The position numbers and the translations under genes are program-made. DNA of 64,000 nt from Phycisphaerae bacterium (GTDB lineage: Bacteria; Planctomycetota; Phycisphaerae; UBA1845; UTPLA1), in contig JAKLKO010000014.1 in NCBI GenBank assembly GCA_023150615.1, positions 49,273 through 113,272 of the forward strand, written 5' to 3'. Positions 25,623-34,606 of the stretch are shown here, piece after piece. How positions within the stretch are numbered: the first letter of the stretch is position 1; each line of letters starts with the position of its first letter. The notes beneath the pieces are model-generated. The model was not told the origin of the DNA. It searched no databases and saw only the letters and a list, made by a program, of their open reading frames with translations.

Positions 25623-26614
25623 GCGTGCTCATCCTGACGCGGAGCGATGACAACGAGAGCGTCGACATGGTGACGCGGGCGCTCGTCGCGCGCGGCGAGC
25701 GCGTCGTCCGACTGGACAGCGACCGCTTCCCGACCGAGGTGCGCCTGGCGCTCGTCGACGGCGCGCACGGGGCGAGCGTGACGATGATCGATGGCGACGC
25801 CGCGCACGACCTCCGCGAGGTGCGCAGCATCTGGCTCCGCCGCCACCACGTCGCGGGCCTGCTGCCCTCCGACATGGACGCCCAACTCCGCGCGGGCGCC
25901 GTCGCCGAGTCGCGGGCGGCGCTGTTCGGCCTGCTCGGCACACTCAACGCCTTCTGGATGGACCCGCTGCCGGTCATTCGTTGGGCCGGCCAGAAGCCGA
26001 TTCAGCTTCGCGTCGCGCGGGAACTCGGTCTGGCCGTGCCGCGGACGCTCGTCACGAACGACCCCGAGCGCGTCCGCGAATTCTCGAGAAGCTGCCCGCA
26101 GGGCATCGTGGCGAAGATGCTCGCGTCGTTCCGCGTCCTCGACGACGGCATCGAGAAGGTCGTGTTTACCTCGCCCGTCTCCGAAGAGCACCTCGACCGC
26201 CTCGACGACCTCCGCTGGTCGCCCATGACGTTTCAGGAGCGCGTGCCGAAGCAACTGGAGCTGCGGGTCACGATCGTCGGACCGCGCCTCTTCGCCGCGT
26301 CGATCGACTCGCAGGCCTTCGAGCGCGCCCGCGAGGATTGGCGACGCGACGGCCTGGCGATGCTCGATGCGTGGAAGCGCTTCACGCTCCCGGCGGATCT
26401 GGAGCGGCGGCTGCTCGAACTGATGAAGCGCCTCGACCTGAACTACGGCGCGGCGGACTTCGTCGTCACCCCCGACGGGCAAGTCGTCTTTCTCGAGATC
26501 AACCCGTCCGGCGAATTCTTCTGGCTCGAACGCTGCCCGGGACTGCCCATCTCGGACGCGATCGCGGACGTGCTCACGGGCCGCGCGGCGGGCGGGGCAC
26601 GTGCTGATCCATGA
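25619..26614 (+). CDS. mvdD: ATP-grasp peptide ligase, MvdD-like (ester-forming)
   Basis: From GTG 25619 the protein has 331 residues and closely fits the MvdD family: SVLILTRSDDNESVDMVTRA, SIWLRRHHV, PRTLVTNDPERVREF, SPMTFQERVPKQLELRVTIV, SIDSQ and the Mg-binding loop FLEINPSGEFFWLERCPGLP at about 290-309. MvdD-type enzymes activate Asp/Glu side chains as acyl phosphates and join them to Thr and Ser hydroxyls, giving two omega-esters. The gene is coupled to the MvdC-like gene by a GTGA overlap and is the last gene of the cluster. No MvdB-type acetyltransferase is next to it. Confidence 0.92.
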   Translation: MSVLILTRSDDNESVDMVTRALVARGERVVRLDSDRFPTEVRLALVDGAHGASVTMIDGDAAHDLREVRSIWLRRHHVAGLLPSDMDAQLRAGAVAESRAALFGLLGTLNAFWMDPLPVIRWAGQKPIQLRVARELGLAVPRTLVTNDPERVREFSRSCPQGIVAKMLASFRVLDDGIEKVVFTSPVSEEHLDRLDDLRWSPMTFQERVPKQLELRVTIVGPRLFAASIDSQAFERAREDWRRDGLAMLDAWKRFTLPADLERRLLELMKRLDLNYGAADFVVTPDGQVVFLEINPSGEFFWLERCPGLPISDAIADVLTGRAAGGARADP

Positions 26615-26719
26615 GGATCGGGTTTCCGTCGAGGTCGTTCAGCGTGAGAAACGCCGGGCCGGTGGCGGAGTCGTCGGCCTCCGCCTCCAGCGTCAAGCCG
26701 CGGCGCGCAAGGACTCCTC

Positions 26720-27468
26720 CAACTCGACCAAGCCGCCGTCGAAGCAAGCGGAAGCGACGCCTTCAGGGCGTACCTCCAGACGATGGCCCGCTTCCACCAG
26801 TACAGCTTCGGGAACTGCACGCTCCTCGCCATGCAGCGACCGGACGCCACTCGCGTGGCCGGCTTCAATCGCTGGAAGGAACTCGGACGCTTCGTGAAGG
26901 CCGGCGAGAAGGGCGTCGTCATTATCGCGTCGATGCTGATCCGCAAGTTGCCACAGCGAGTCGCCCGCGGCGACAAGTCCGACGACTCCAACGGCGGGCC
27001 GACCGCGGACGAGGCCGCCGAGAAGCTCCGGCGCTTTAAGGCCGTGTACGTCTTCGATGTCAGCCAGACGGACGGCCCGCCGCTGCCGGAGCTGCATCGC
27101 GTCGGCGGCAACCCCCAACGGCGGCACGCAACGGCTCAAGGATTTCATCGCCCAGCGCGGTATCACGCTCGAATACGCCGACGACATCGGCTCGGCGGAC
27201 GGCGTGTCCAAGGGCGGCAAGATCGTCGTTAAGAGCGGGCTACCCGAGGCGGAGGAGTTCGCGGGTCCTGGTCCGCGAGCTGGCCCACGAGATCCTGCAC
27301 GAGACGGAGCGGCGGAAGGAAACGACCCGCGCCATCCGCGAGACTGAGGCGGAGGCCGTGGCGTTCGTCGTGTGCCAGGCGATCGGCCTCGACACGAACA
27401 GCGCCTTCAACGACTGCCGAACCTGTGAGACCACGTGTCGACCGCGTCGGTACGAACCAAACCACTGA
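26720..27468 (+). pseudogene. ArdC-family antirestriction protein, frameshifted relic
   Basis: Three plus-strand frames are needed to read the gene. The first gives an ArdC N-terminus (FRAYLQTMARFHQYSFGNC, then MQRPDATRVAGFNRWKELGR and VKAGEKGVVIIA). Near 27110 the frame changes and gives RLKDFIAQRGITLEYADDIG. Near 27260 it changes again and gives RELAHEILHETERRKETTRA with the HExxH zinc motif and AEAVAFVVCQAIGLDT. After that the family C-terminus is lost. ArdC proteins bind single-stranded DNA and protect incoming plasmids or conjugative elements. This copy is not functional. Confidence 0.8.
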
Positions 27469-27623
27469 AGCAGCTCGCGTACTGACACGCTTCGTTTCGT
27501 CCCTTGGTCCAGATCTTCGCGGACCTTTTTCAGTTGATCGGGCGCCCAAGCCATCGTGGCCGCTCCTTTTGTTCTGCCGTAGAGTTTACGATCGCAACGT
27601 GCTTGAACCCAGCGACCTCGATC

Positions 27624-29351
27624 TTACAGTTCGATGCCCGCCCGGGCCTTGTCCAGGTGAGCGTTGATCGCTTTCGTCAGCTCGGCCCGGCGGGCGGCCA
27701 GGAAGCGTTGGTAGTTCTCGATCGCCCAGAGATCGCGATCAAGCGGTTCACCCTGGCACGTCAGCGCGTCCTCTCCGCGCTCCTGGACGATGTCAGGCAG
27801 GTACTTTGCCGGGTCCTTCTTGCCGAGGAACCGATTCGTGCCACCTGAGATGAACGCCATGTTCGCGATGTCGTTGATCTCCTTCGGCGTGTAGCGCCCC
27901 TGCAGCAGGGCCTTCGGGAAGATGTGATGGCACTGAATAAAGTGCAGCTTGCCTTGGTGCGTGAGCGAGATGCCCAAGCCGCTGTGCCAGTCCCTCGCCC
28001 CTTGCTCTTTCAGCGCCAAGAACACGAGCGGAAACACCGGGCTGCGCGCCTTGCGCCCTTCCAGGTCGGCGGGCTCAAAGTACAGCCTGCCGAATTGGAG
28101 CTTGAGCTTGTCGACCAATCCGCTCGGCGCGCCACCTCCGTAGAGCACGTTCAGGTCCGCATCAAGCGCCGTTTCGCTCGATCCCGAATAGCGCCCGCGG
28201 GCATTCGCCACGTGCAACCAGAAAAGGAGCAGCCGCTCTTCGACCTTCGTCAGCTTGCCCTTGCGGAGCTGGCTGTACACCGCGATCGGGATGAGCAGGA
28301 ACGGCGACGACAGCATCGACTCATCCTCGATCTCCGCATTGGACCGCAGGAAGTTGACGGCGAATCGCAGGCCCTCCTTCGCCTCTTCCCATCCCTGCTT
28401 CAGATGTTCGATCGAAAGGCTTCCGACAGTGCGGAAACGGCACTGATGGCTAGCGAACACGACCATCGCACGGACCAGCAAGCCGAGCTCGAACGTGAAC
28501 CACTTCTTCTCACACTCATCTTGGAACTGCTCCAGCAGCTTCAGCAGGTCGTGCCAGCGAGCAGTGATTTGCGCAAGGGCGAGGTCCGAACCGCGCAGCT
28601 TCATCCCGAGTGAGTTCACGCGGACGAAGATCTCGGCGACCTCCTCGTAGTTGAGGCTCTTCTCCAGCACCTGCATCACGTAGGGGTAGCCGCGGATGTC
28701 TCGCAGCCGCTTGAGCCGCGCCGTGTACTTCTCGTATCGAGGGTCGTCGAACGATACCACACCCGCGCGTTTCAGGAACGGTTGGTCCGATGCCGTCCGA
28801 AAGACCTCTGTGACGGAGACCCAGTTCGGCAGCGCCGCGAGCGCTTTGCTCGCCACGACGAACGTGAGTTGGCCGAGCCGTTGCTGGATCGATGCGAAGT
28901 CGTCGTCCTCGTCGTCCCCGTTCTCATCGAGATCGTCGTCGGCATCGAGCGGCGATTCTTCGTCCGCCTCGACCTCGGTGAACTCGCCAAACTGGTCGGG
29001 ATGCTCGAGGTTGAACAGGATGTCGATCGGCTTGCGCCGTCCGCGCACCTTGACGGGCACGCCACGCAGCACGGCCGAAAGCGACGTCAGCCGCTGCTGT
29101 CCGTCGAGCAGCAGCTTGCGGCCGTGAAACGGGCTCGTTTTCTGATCGACTCCGAACTCCTGCGTGGGCACGACGTGATCCGACTCCCACACGAGAATTG
29201 TGCCGGTGGGGTAGGCGCGGTACATCGAGTCCAGCAGGTCGCGCACGCGCGGGGCCCGCCATACGTACCGCCGCTGCATCTCGGGTAGTTGCAGTTCGCC
29301 GGATTCGATCTGACCGACAAGTTCACCGACGGTCGTATCCGTCTTACCCAT
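27624..29351 (-). CDS. DUF262 domain protein with C-terminal HNH-like motif
   Basis: The 575-residue protein has the DUF262 signature LLLDGQQRLTSLSAVLRG near residues 79-96 after a LPEMQRRYVWRAPRVRDLLD opening. The C-terminus carries CHHIFPKALL, typical of the DUF1524/HNH nuclease part of GmrSD-type type IV restriction enzymes. GmrS-like domains are NTPases and GmrD-like domains cut modified DNA, so this looks like a fused GmrSD-like defence protein. An acidic insert (DADDDLDENGDDEDDD) lies near residues 135-155. Its start overlaps the upstream zinc-ribbon gene by 8 bp. The intergenic stretch 27469-27623 holds nothing recognisable. Confidence 0.8.
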   Translation of the reverse strand: MGKTDTTVGELVGQIESGELQLPEMQRRYVWRAPRVRDLLDSMYRAYPTGTILVWESDHVVPTQEFGVDQKTSPFHGRKLLLDGQQRLTSLSAVLRGVPVKVRGRRKPIDILFNLEHPDQFGEFTEVEADEESPLDADDDLDENGDDEDDDFASIQQRLGQLTFVVASKALAALPNWVSVTEVFRTASDQPFLKRAGVVSFDDPRYEKYTARLKRLRDIRGYPYVMQVLEKSLNYEEVAEIFVRVNSLGMKLRGSDLALAQITARWHDLLKLLEQFQDECEKKWFTFELGLLVRAMVVFASHQCRFRTVGSLSIEHLKQGWEEAKEGLRFAVNFLRSNAEIEDESMLSSPFLLIPIAVYSQLRKGKLTKVEERLLLFWLHVANARGRYSGSSETALDADLNVLYGGGAPSGLVDKLKLQFGRLYFEPADLEGRKARSPVFPLVFLALKEQGARDWHSGLGISLTHQGKLHFIQCHHIFPKALLQGRYTPKEINDIANMAFISGGTNRFLGKKDPAKYLPDIVQERGEDALTCQGEPLDRDLWAIENYQRFLAARRAELTKAINAHLDKARAGIEL

Positions 29352-29685
29352 GTTTCGCTCCCGATGACCCTCCGCAGCGGCGCGGGCTTACGGGTGCATG
29401 CCGAGGATCCCGTTGGTTTGCCAGCCGGGCGTCGTCGCGGATGTGCTCCTGCTGTTCAGGAGTATTCCACTCCTGGGGATCTTGCTCGAAGCGGCAGTAC
29501 GGGCAGAACGCGCGCTCATCGGGCACCTTGTTCCGCCAATCGTCGAACACAACCTTGAAGTGCCTGCCGCACTCCAGCGACGGGCAGCGTCGGTCAATGT
29601 ATTCCTTCTCGTCGAGCGGAAGGTCGATGGCGATGTGCATGCCCTGTCCAAGTCGTCGCAGAGCTCGAAGGGTTTCATCGAACAT
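29344..29685 (-). CDS. Small zinc-ribbon-like protein coupled to the DUF262 gene
   Basis: From ATG 29685 the product is 113 residues. Two cysteine pairs (CPSLECG and CPYC) separated by about 28 residues suggest one zinc-binding ribbon. The N-terminal part is acidic and the rest unremarkable. The frame could be extended upstream, but that would run through the tRNA gene, so ATG 29685 is chosen. It overlaps the DUF262 gene by 8 bp and probably acts with it; the role is unknown. Confidence 0.65.
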   Translation of the reverse strand: MFDETLRALRRLGQGMHIAIDLPLDEKEYIDRRCPSLECGRHFKVVFDDWRNKVPDERAFCPYCRFEQDPQEWNTPEQQEHIRDDARLANQRDPRHAPVSPRRCGGSSGAKHG

Positions 29686-29731
29686 GGAACGCCCTGTGCA
29701 GTTCCCGAAGCCGTGAAATTTGTGAAAAAAC

Positions 29732-29806
29732 TCGGGGCGACTGGATTCGAACCAGCGACCTTCTGCACCCCATGCAGACGCGCTAACCGGACTGCGCCAC
29801 GCCCCG
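29732..29806 (-). tRNA. tRNA-Pro (GGG)
   Basis: Read on the minus strand, the 75-nt sequence begins CGGGGCGTGGCGCAGTCCGG and folds into a standard cloverleaf: acceptor CGGGGCG/CGCCCCG, anticodon stem TCTGC/GCAGA with loop ATGGGGT, and a T-loop TTCGAAT. The anticodon GGG is at 29769-29771, and the C1-G72 pair is typical of tRNA-Pro. CCA is not encoded. Its 3' end faces the ArdC/DUF262 region, the usual side for integrated elements. Confidence 0.95.
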
Positions 29807-29978
29807 TCCGTTCCCGCCATTACACGCCCGCCGCCGAGCCGTGTCAAACCGCGTCCGGACCGCGCGCGTCACGCGCCCGCCCGGGCGATTCCGACAGCAC
29901 CCGGCGAGGCCGCGACCTCACGTCCGCAGGGAGCAGTTAACCGGCAACAGACACTCGCGCAAGGACGACGCCGCCACC

Positions 29979-30134
29979 TCACATCTGCGGGAAGCAGTTC
30001 GCGATGGAGTAGTACGCCGCAATCCCGATGTACAGCAGCAGGTTCGGCGGAAACAGCAACAGCCGCAACGTCGAGAAGGGATCGAACGGGTTGTTCAGCA
30101 GCAGCGTCAGGATGCCCCAGAAATCGCCGCACAT
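29979..30134 (-). CDS. Small hydrophobic membrane protein (51 residues)
   Basis: The frame runs from ATG 30134 to TGA 29979 and reads MCGDFWGILTLLLNNPFDPF then LLLFPPNLLLYIGIAAYY. GGAGGG lies 7 nt before the start, a strong ribosome binding site. Two hydrophobic stretches suggest a hairpin or single-span membrane protein. No family is recognised. It is transcribed away from the MFS gene and towards the tRNA. Confidence 0.55.
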   Translation of the reverse strand: MCGDFWGILTLLLNNPFDPFSTLRLLLFPPNLLLYIGIAAYYSIANCFPQM

Positions 30135-30263
30135 CGCCCGACCCTCCGCGCATTCCCGAATCGCCGCGCGCCAAAACCCCCCGCGCCCGTACGAACCTCA
30201 CGCGATGACCACCGCGCCGCCGCACACAACGCAAAGCGCCCCGACGCGCGTATCATACGCCCG

Positions 30264-31556
30264 ATGACCGAACCGCAACACGCCGCCACGACGCCCGCCG
30301 GCTGGCGAACCTGGCTCGGCCTCAACGCCTCCACCGTCGCCCTCCTAGGCGCGATCCTGCTCGTCACGGCCAGCACCGAGCTGTGGTCCCCGCTCATCCC
30401 CGACTACCTCAAGGCCCTCAAGGCCGCCCGCGCCGCCGACGCCGCCACAATCCTCCTCGTCGGCGCCTACGGCCTCTACCGCGACGGGCTGGAAGCGATC
30501 AACTACTTCGCCGGCGGCGCGATCGCCGGCCGGTTCAACACCCGCCGCGCGCTGCTCGCGTTCAACGTCCTGCCGCTCGTCGGATTCGCGCTGCTGTTCA
30601 TCTGGCCCTCGCCGATCGCCGTCTTTCTCGCCATTCCGTTCATCTTCGTCTGGGACAGCATCGCCGGGCCGGCCACGATTACGGTCGTCGGCGAGTCGCT
30701 CCCGTCCGACCGCCGCACGATGGCCTTCTCGCTGCAGTCCATCTTCCGCCGCATTTCACGGATCGTCGCCTACTGCATCAGCGCGCCGCTGATCTACGCG
30801 CTCGGGCGCGTGGACGGCGTCCGCGCCGACGTCGCGATTGCCGTCGCGCTGGTGCTCATCGCCGCCGCGATTCAGCTCCGCTATATGCGCACCGCCAGCC
30901 GCGACGCGACAATCCAGATCCACCGTCCGGGCGAACTGCTTCGCCGTTTCGACCCCGACCTTCGCCGATTGCTCGCCGCTGACGTGTTCGCGCGCTGGGC
31001 CGAGGGCATGGCCGGCCCGTTCATCATCCTATACTGCACGCCGCTGCTGTCCGAGTCGCTGGCCACCGGGACCGCACTCTACCAGTCGGTGCTGCTTAAC
31101 ATCCAGGCCGGCGTCAACATCGTGCTCTACCTGCTCATCGGTCCGCTCGCCAGCCGCGCCGGACTGGCCAAGAAGCCGTACATCGGATTGACGTTCGTGT
31201 TCTTCGCGCTCTTTCCGATCAGCCTGATCGTCTTCGGCCGCACGCTCGGTTCGATCGGACTGATGCTGGCCTTTGTCGTCGGCGGCCTGCGCGAGATCGG
31301 CGAGCCGGCCCGCAAGGCGATGATCTCCGACCTCGTCCCGGCCGATGTCCGCTCGCAGGCGATCGGGCTTTACTGGAGCGTCCGCTCGGTCGCGGTCATG
31401 GCCGCAAGTCCTGTCGGCGCCGGGCTCTGGCTCCTTGGCGAGGCCGTGCGTCCCGGCAGCGGTCCGGCATTCGCGTTCCTGACAGCCGGCGCGCTGGGTC
31501 TGGCCGGGGCGATCGGGTTCTACCGCTATTTCGGACGCGGACCGGCGCCGGCCTGA
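30264..31556 (+). CDS. Major facilitator superfamily transporter
   Basis: The 430-residue protein from ATG 30264 has about twelve hydrophobic segments. The A-like motif between TM2 and TM3 reads GRFNTRRALLAFN, and the second half contains LASRAGLAKKPYIG, a matching cytoplasmic loop. An LREIGEPARKAMISDLVPAD segment resembles drug/H+ antiporter-like or uncharacterised MFS members. The substrate cannot be told from sequence. It stands alone, with the next gene 100 bp downstream. Confidence 0.82.
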   Translation: MTEPQHAATTPAGWRTWLGLNASTVALLGAILLVTASTELWSPLIPDYLKALKAARAADAATILLVGAYGLYRDGLEAINYFAGGAIAGRFNTRRALLAFNVLPLVGFALLFIWPSPIAVFLAIPFIFVWDSIAGPATITVVGESLPSDRRTMAFSLQSIFRRISRIVAYCISAPLIYALGRVDGVRADVAIAVALVLIAAAIQLRYMRTASRDATIQIHRPGELLRRFDPDLRRLLAADVFARWAEGMAGPFIILYCTPLLSESLATGTALYQSVLLNIQAGVNIVLYLLIGPLASRAGLAKKPYIGLTFVFFALFPISLIVFGRTLGSIGLMLAFVVGGLREIGEPARKAMISDLVPADVRSQAIGLYWSVRSVAVMAASPVGAGLWLLGEAVRPGSGPAFAFLTAGALGLAGAIGFYRYFGRGPAPA

Positions 31557-31656
31557 TCTGGCGGGGGCGGCGTGAACCGCGACCCGGGAATTCGTTCTAC
31601 CGACCGGAGCAAGTGGATTCTCGCAGCCGCCGCGTGCCGGCATCAGGGAGTTGATC

Positions 31657-33831
31657 ATGTTCTCGATTCGTATGAGAAATGTCCTTGTCGTGGTCCTTGC
31701 GGGCACCGCTTCGGCGCTGGCCGGAGTCGAGGACCGGTTTCCCCTTTCGCGCCACGTCCCGGCGGATGTGTACTTCCTGTCCGCCTCGCGTCACAACCCG
31801 GAGAACGAGTTCATCGACGCCTACATGGCGAAGGTCTGGAGGGCGTTTGAGGAGAGCGGCATCTCCGAGGCCGTCTGGGACCTGATCTCCGAGAACGTCA
31901 CCGACGAGCAGGCTGAGGAAGCGGAGAAGATGATCGCGAAGTGCCGCGCGTTGTGCAGCGGTGTGGACTGGGGCAGTCTGTTCGGCGACGAGGTCATCGT
32001 CACCGGGCGCGTGAGCTTCCCGAGCTGGGAGACGATCTTCGTCCTTCGGAACGCGAAGTCGAAGCCGCAGAAGAACTTCGAGGGCCTGCGGGCCATCGTC
32101 CGCGAGATCGCGGCGCTCGCGCCCGACCAACTCGTCGTCATCGAATCGGATTTCGAAGGCGCAAAGCTCTGTGCGCTGTCGTTCGGCAAGGAGGTGCCGG
32201 TTTCGATCAACGTCGGCTTGCGTCGGGACGTCGTGTTCATGTCGCTCGGCGATTCGCTGCTCAAGGACTATCTCCGGGCGATGTCGAGCAGTGACCGGCC
32301 GACGCTCGTCAAGACCGAGCGATTCCAGACGGCCTTCGCGAAGCTCGCGCCGCCGGAATCGGAAATCTCTTTTTTCGATCCGTCGCGCATGATGACCGGC
32401 ATGCACGAGATGTTCCGCACCATCAGCGCGCTGGAGAAGCAGGCGCGCCGATCGAAGCCGGCCCCGGCCGCCGCGCCGCGAGCGAAGTCTCGATCCGACG
32501 CGGTGTCGGAGGATGAGGACGACGAGGACGAGGACGATGACAAAGGTGAAGGCGAAGACGACGATGCGATCGCGGCGGACGCACCGAAGCGTCGCGCTCC
32601 GCGCGCCGCCGAGGGCGGGCGAGATCATCCCGATCCTCAGCAGGTCTTCGCCCTGTTCCATCGCGTCATCGACGACGTGATGATCTTTGACTACGTCGCC
32701 TCGACCGTGCACACCGAGGGATACGGCGTCGTCACCGACTCGATCACCGCGCTGACGCCCGATGCGAAGTCGCGTCCGGCCCACAAGATCGTCGTCCTGC
32801 CCACGTCCGACGAGCCGTTCGACCGGTTCCTGCCGGTTGAGACGACCGCGTTCTCGGTCAGCGAGCTGGCCGACTTCCGCGCCCTCTATCAGTGGATTCG
32901 CACGCTCTTCACCGAGGCGGTTCCCGGCGGAACGTCGGCGCTGGAAAACTGGGACGCGTTCCTCGAGTCACAGGAGTTCGACATCGAGAAGGACCTGCTC
33001 GACTGGATGGGGAACCGCATCATCTTCGTCACGCTTGGCGAGGGGAAGTTCCGCCAGCCGCAGTGGGTCGTGCTCTTCCAGGTTCGCAACGAGAAGCTCG
33101 CGCGGCAAAAGGTCCGCGCTGCGCTGAGGTTCGTGAACAGAAAGCTCGGAGAACAGCAGGGTCTGATGTTCACCGATACCGAGATCGCCGGCCGCAAGTT
33201 CCAGCAGGTCGCCCATCCGTTCATGATGATGCTTCAGATGAAGCCGATCGTCTGGGGCACGGCTGAAGGCTATCTCGTGCTCGGCGGCGGCGAGGACGCC
33301 GTCGCGACCTGTCTCAAGACCGCGGCCGGCAAGCACCCTTCGATCCGCACGTCCGAGCGCTTCCGCAAAGAGTCGCGCATCCCGAAGGGCGCGATCGTCT
33401 CAGCGAGCTTTACGGACACGACGAAGTTCGGCCAGGAATTGCAGGCTGCGCTCGGCGGAATGACGATGGGCTTCGGCATGTTCACGGCCATGACGCCGAT
33501 CCCGGATGAAGCAGGCGGGAAGATCCTCAAGGCCATTCCGAACATCCTCGCCAAGCTGGTCCCGGTCGTCGGGGAGCTGAACTTCTACCGATCGGATTCG
33601 TCCTTCACGACCTTTGAGGGCGACGCGTGGCGGACCCTCTCCGTTACGAACTACAAGGACCCCGCCGCCGTCGCGGCCGAGGATTCCGAGGACAACGGCG
33701 ATGACGAAGCCAAGCCCCGCGTCAGCCGAACGAAGAAGCCCGCGAAGTCCAGGGCCGAGGACGCCGACGACGAGCGCGACGATGATGATGACAACGGCGA
33801 CGGGGAAAACGGCGAAGAGGACGACGACTGA
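31657..33831 (+). CDS. Secreted protein with acidic low-complexity segments
   Basis: ATG 31657 is chosen because AGGGAG lies 6 nt upstream; the product is 724 residues with a signal peptide (VLVVVLAGTASALA). Two acidic low-complexity blocks stand out: about residues 285-305 (EDEDDEDEDDDKGEGEDDD) and the C-terminal 45 residues, rich in Asp, Glu and Asn. The rest has the repeated strand-helix pattern seen in large periplasmic DUF3352-like proteins (VVLFQVRNEKLARQKV, GYLVLGGGEDAVATCLK). Function is unknown. Such Asp-rich segments may bind divalent cations. Confidence 0.75.
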   Translation: MFSIRMRNVLVVVLAGTASALAGVEDRFPLSRHVPADVYFLSASRHNPENEFIDAYMAKVWRAFEESGISEAVWDLISENVTDEQAEEAEKMIAKCRALCSGVDWGSLFGDEVIVTGRVSFPSWETIFVLRNAKSKPQKNFEGLRAIVREIAALAPDQLVVIESDFEGAKLCALSFGKEVPVSINVGLRRDVVFMSLGDSLLKDYLRAMSSSDRPTLVKTERFQTAFAKLAPPESEISFFDPSRMMTGMHEMFRTISALEKQARRSKPAPAAAPRAKSRSDAVSEDEDDEDEDDDKGEGEDDDAIAADAPKRRAPRAAEGGRDHPDPQQVFALFHRVIDDVMIFDYVASTVHTEGYGVVTDSITALTPDAKSRPAHKIVVLPTSDEPFDRFLPVETTAFSVSELADFRALYQWIRTLFTEAVPGGTSALENWDAFLESQEFDIEKDLLDWMGNRIIFVTLGEGKFRQPQWVVLFQVRNEKLARQKVRAALRFVNRKLGEQQGLMFTDTEIAGRKFQQVAHPFMMMLQMKPIVWGTAEGYLVLGGGEDAVATCLKTAAGKHPSIRTSERFRKESRIPKGAIVSASFTDTTKFGQELQAALGGMTMGFGMFTAMTPIPDEAGGKILKAIPNILAKLVPVVGELNFYRSDSSFTTFEGDAWRTLSVTNYKDPAAVAAEDSEDNGDDEAKPRVSRTKKPAKSRAEDADDERDDDDDNGDGENGEEDDD

Positions 33832-33863
33832 GTCGCGGCACTGAACCGCGTCCACCGGCTGCG

Positions 33864-34481
33864 TCAAGGAGAAGCAGTCGGACCGATCAAGTCGGTCCCC
33901 GGTCGCGCGCTCCAGAGCGGCGCCGCCCACGCCGGTGACTCCGCGCGGATTCGTGCCAGTGCCGCACGATCTTGCTCGGAGCCGACAAGCCAGATCAACC
34001 GCGCCGGGCCTGCGCTCGGCGCGCCGAACTGTGAAGCGCTTTCCGCCAGGAGGTCCCACAGGATCCGCTCCTTCCAGTCGTGCGCCAGCGCCGGACGCCG
34101 GATCTCGTCGTACGTCTGCGCCAGTTGCCGCAGGAGCGTCGTGCCGTTCTCGCGCGACGTGGCGGTCTTCAGGCACGTGAACACGAGCAGCGCCGCGGAG
34201 ACCAGCTCATCGTCGAGGTGATACGCCATGCCGAAGCAGCGGGCGGCCGCGGAGTACCGCTGGCGGCGAAACAGCGCACAACCGAGCAGGTACCACGCGC
34301 CCGCCGATCGCGCACGGCCCGCCAGCAGCAGCTCCAGCGCCGAGGCACGATCGTCGGCCGGCGTCTCGCGCCACAACGCCGCCGCCTCGCGCAGCGCCCG
34401 ACGATCGCGCCGCACCCGCGCGAACTCCGCGGCGGCGATCGTCACGCCGAGCAACCCGATGATCAGAATCGCCCAACCCAT
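33864..34481 (-). CDS. Membrane-anchored TPR-like protein
   Basis: The 205-residue product has an N-terminal membrane helix (WAILIIGLLGVTIAAAEFA) and a helical body with TPR-like units such as AWYLLGCALFRRQRYSAAAR and FGMAYHLDDELVSAALLVF. It converges on the gene at 31657-33831 with a 32-bp gap. Function is unknown. Confidence 0.65.
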   Translation of the reverse strand: MGWAILIIGLLGVTIAAAEFARVRRDRRALREAAALWRETPADDRASALELLLAGRARSAGAWYLLGCALFRRQRYSAAARCFGMAYHLDDELVSAALLVFTCLKTATSRENGTTLLRQLAQTYDEIRRPALAHDWKERILWDLLAESASQFGAPSAGPARLIWLVGSEQDRAALARIRAESPAWAAPLWSARPGTDLIGPTASP

Positions 34482-34606
34482 GACTGCGCAGCGCTTCTAT
34501 CGACGCGGCCGCGTCGCGTCAACGCGGCGTCCGTCAAACCGTTGCGGCGTCCGCGCCACGGCGTAGAATCCAACCGCAGATAATGACCCGTATCGGAGGC
34601 ACCAGA

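Noticed and set aside
29732..29806. Attachment-site repeat of the tRNA-Pro 3' end
   Set aside because: No second copy of the tRNA 3' end was found by eye in 26.6-29.7 kb, so no att site is claimed.
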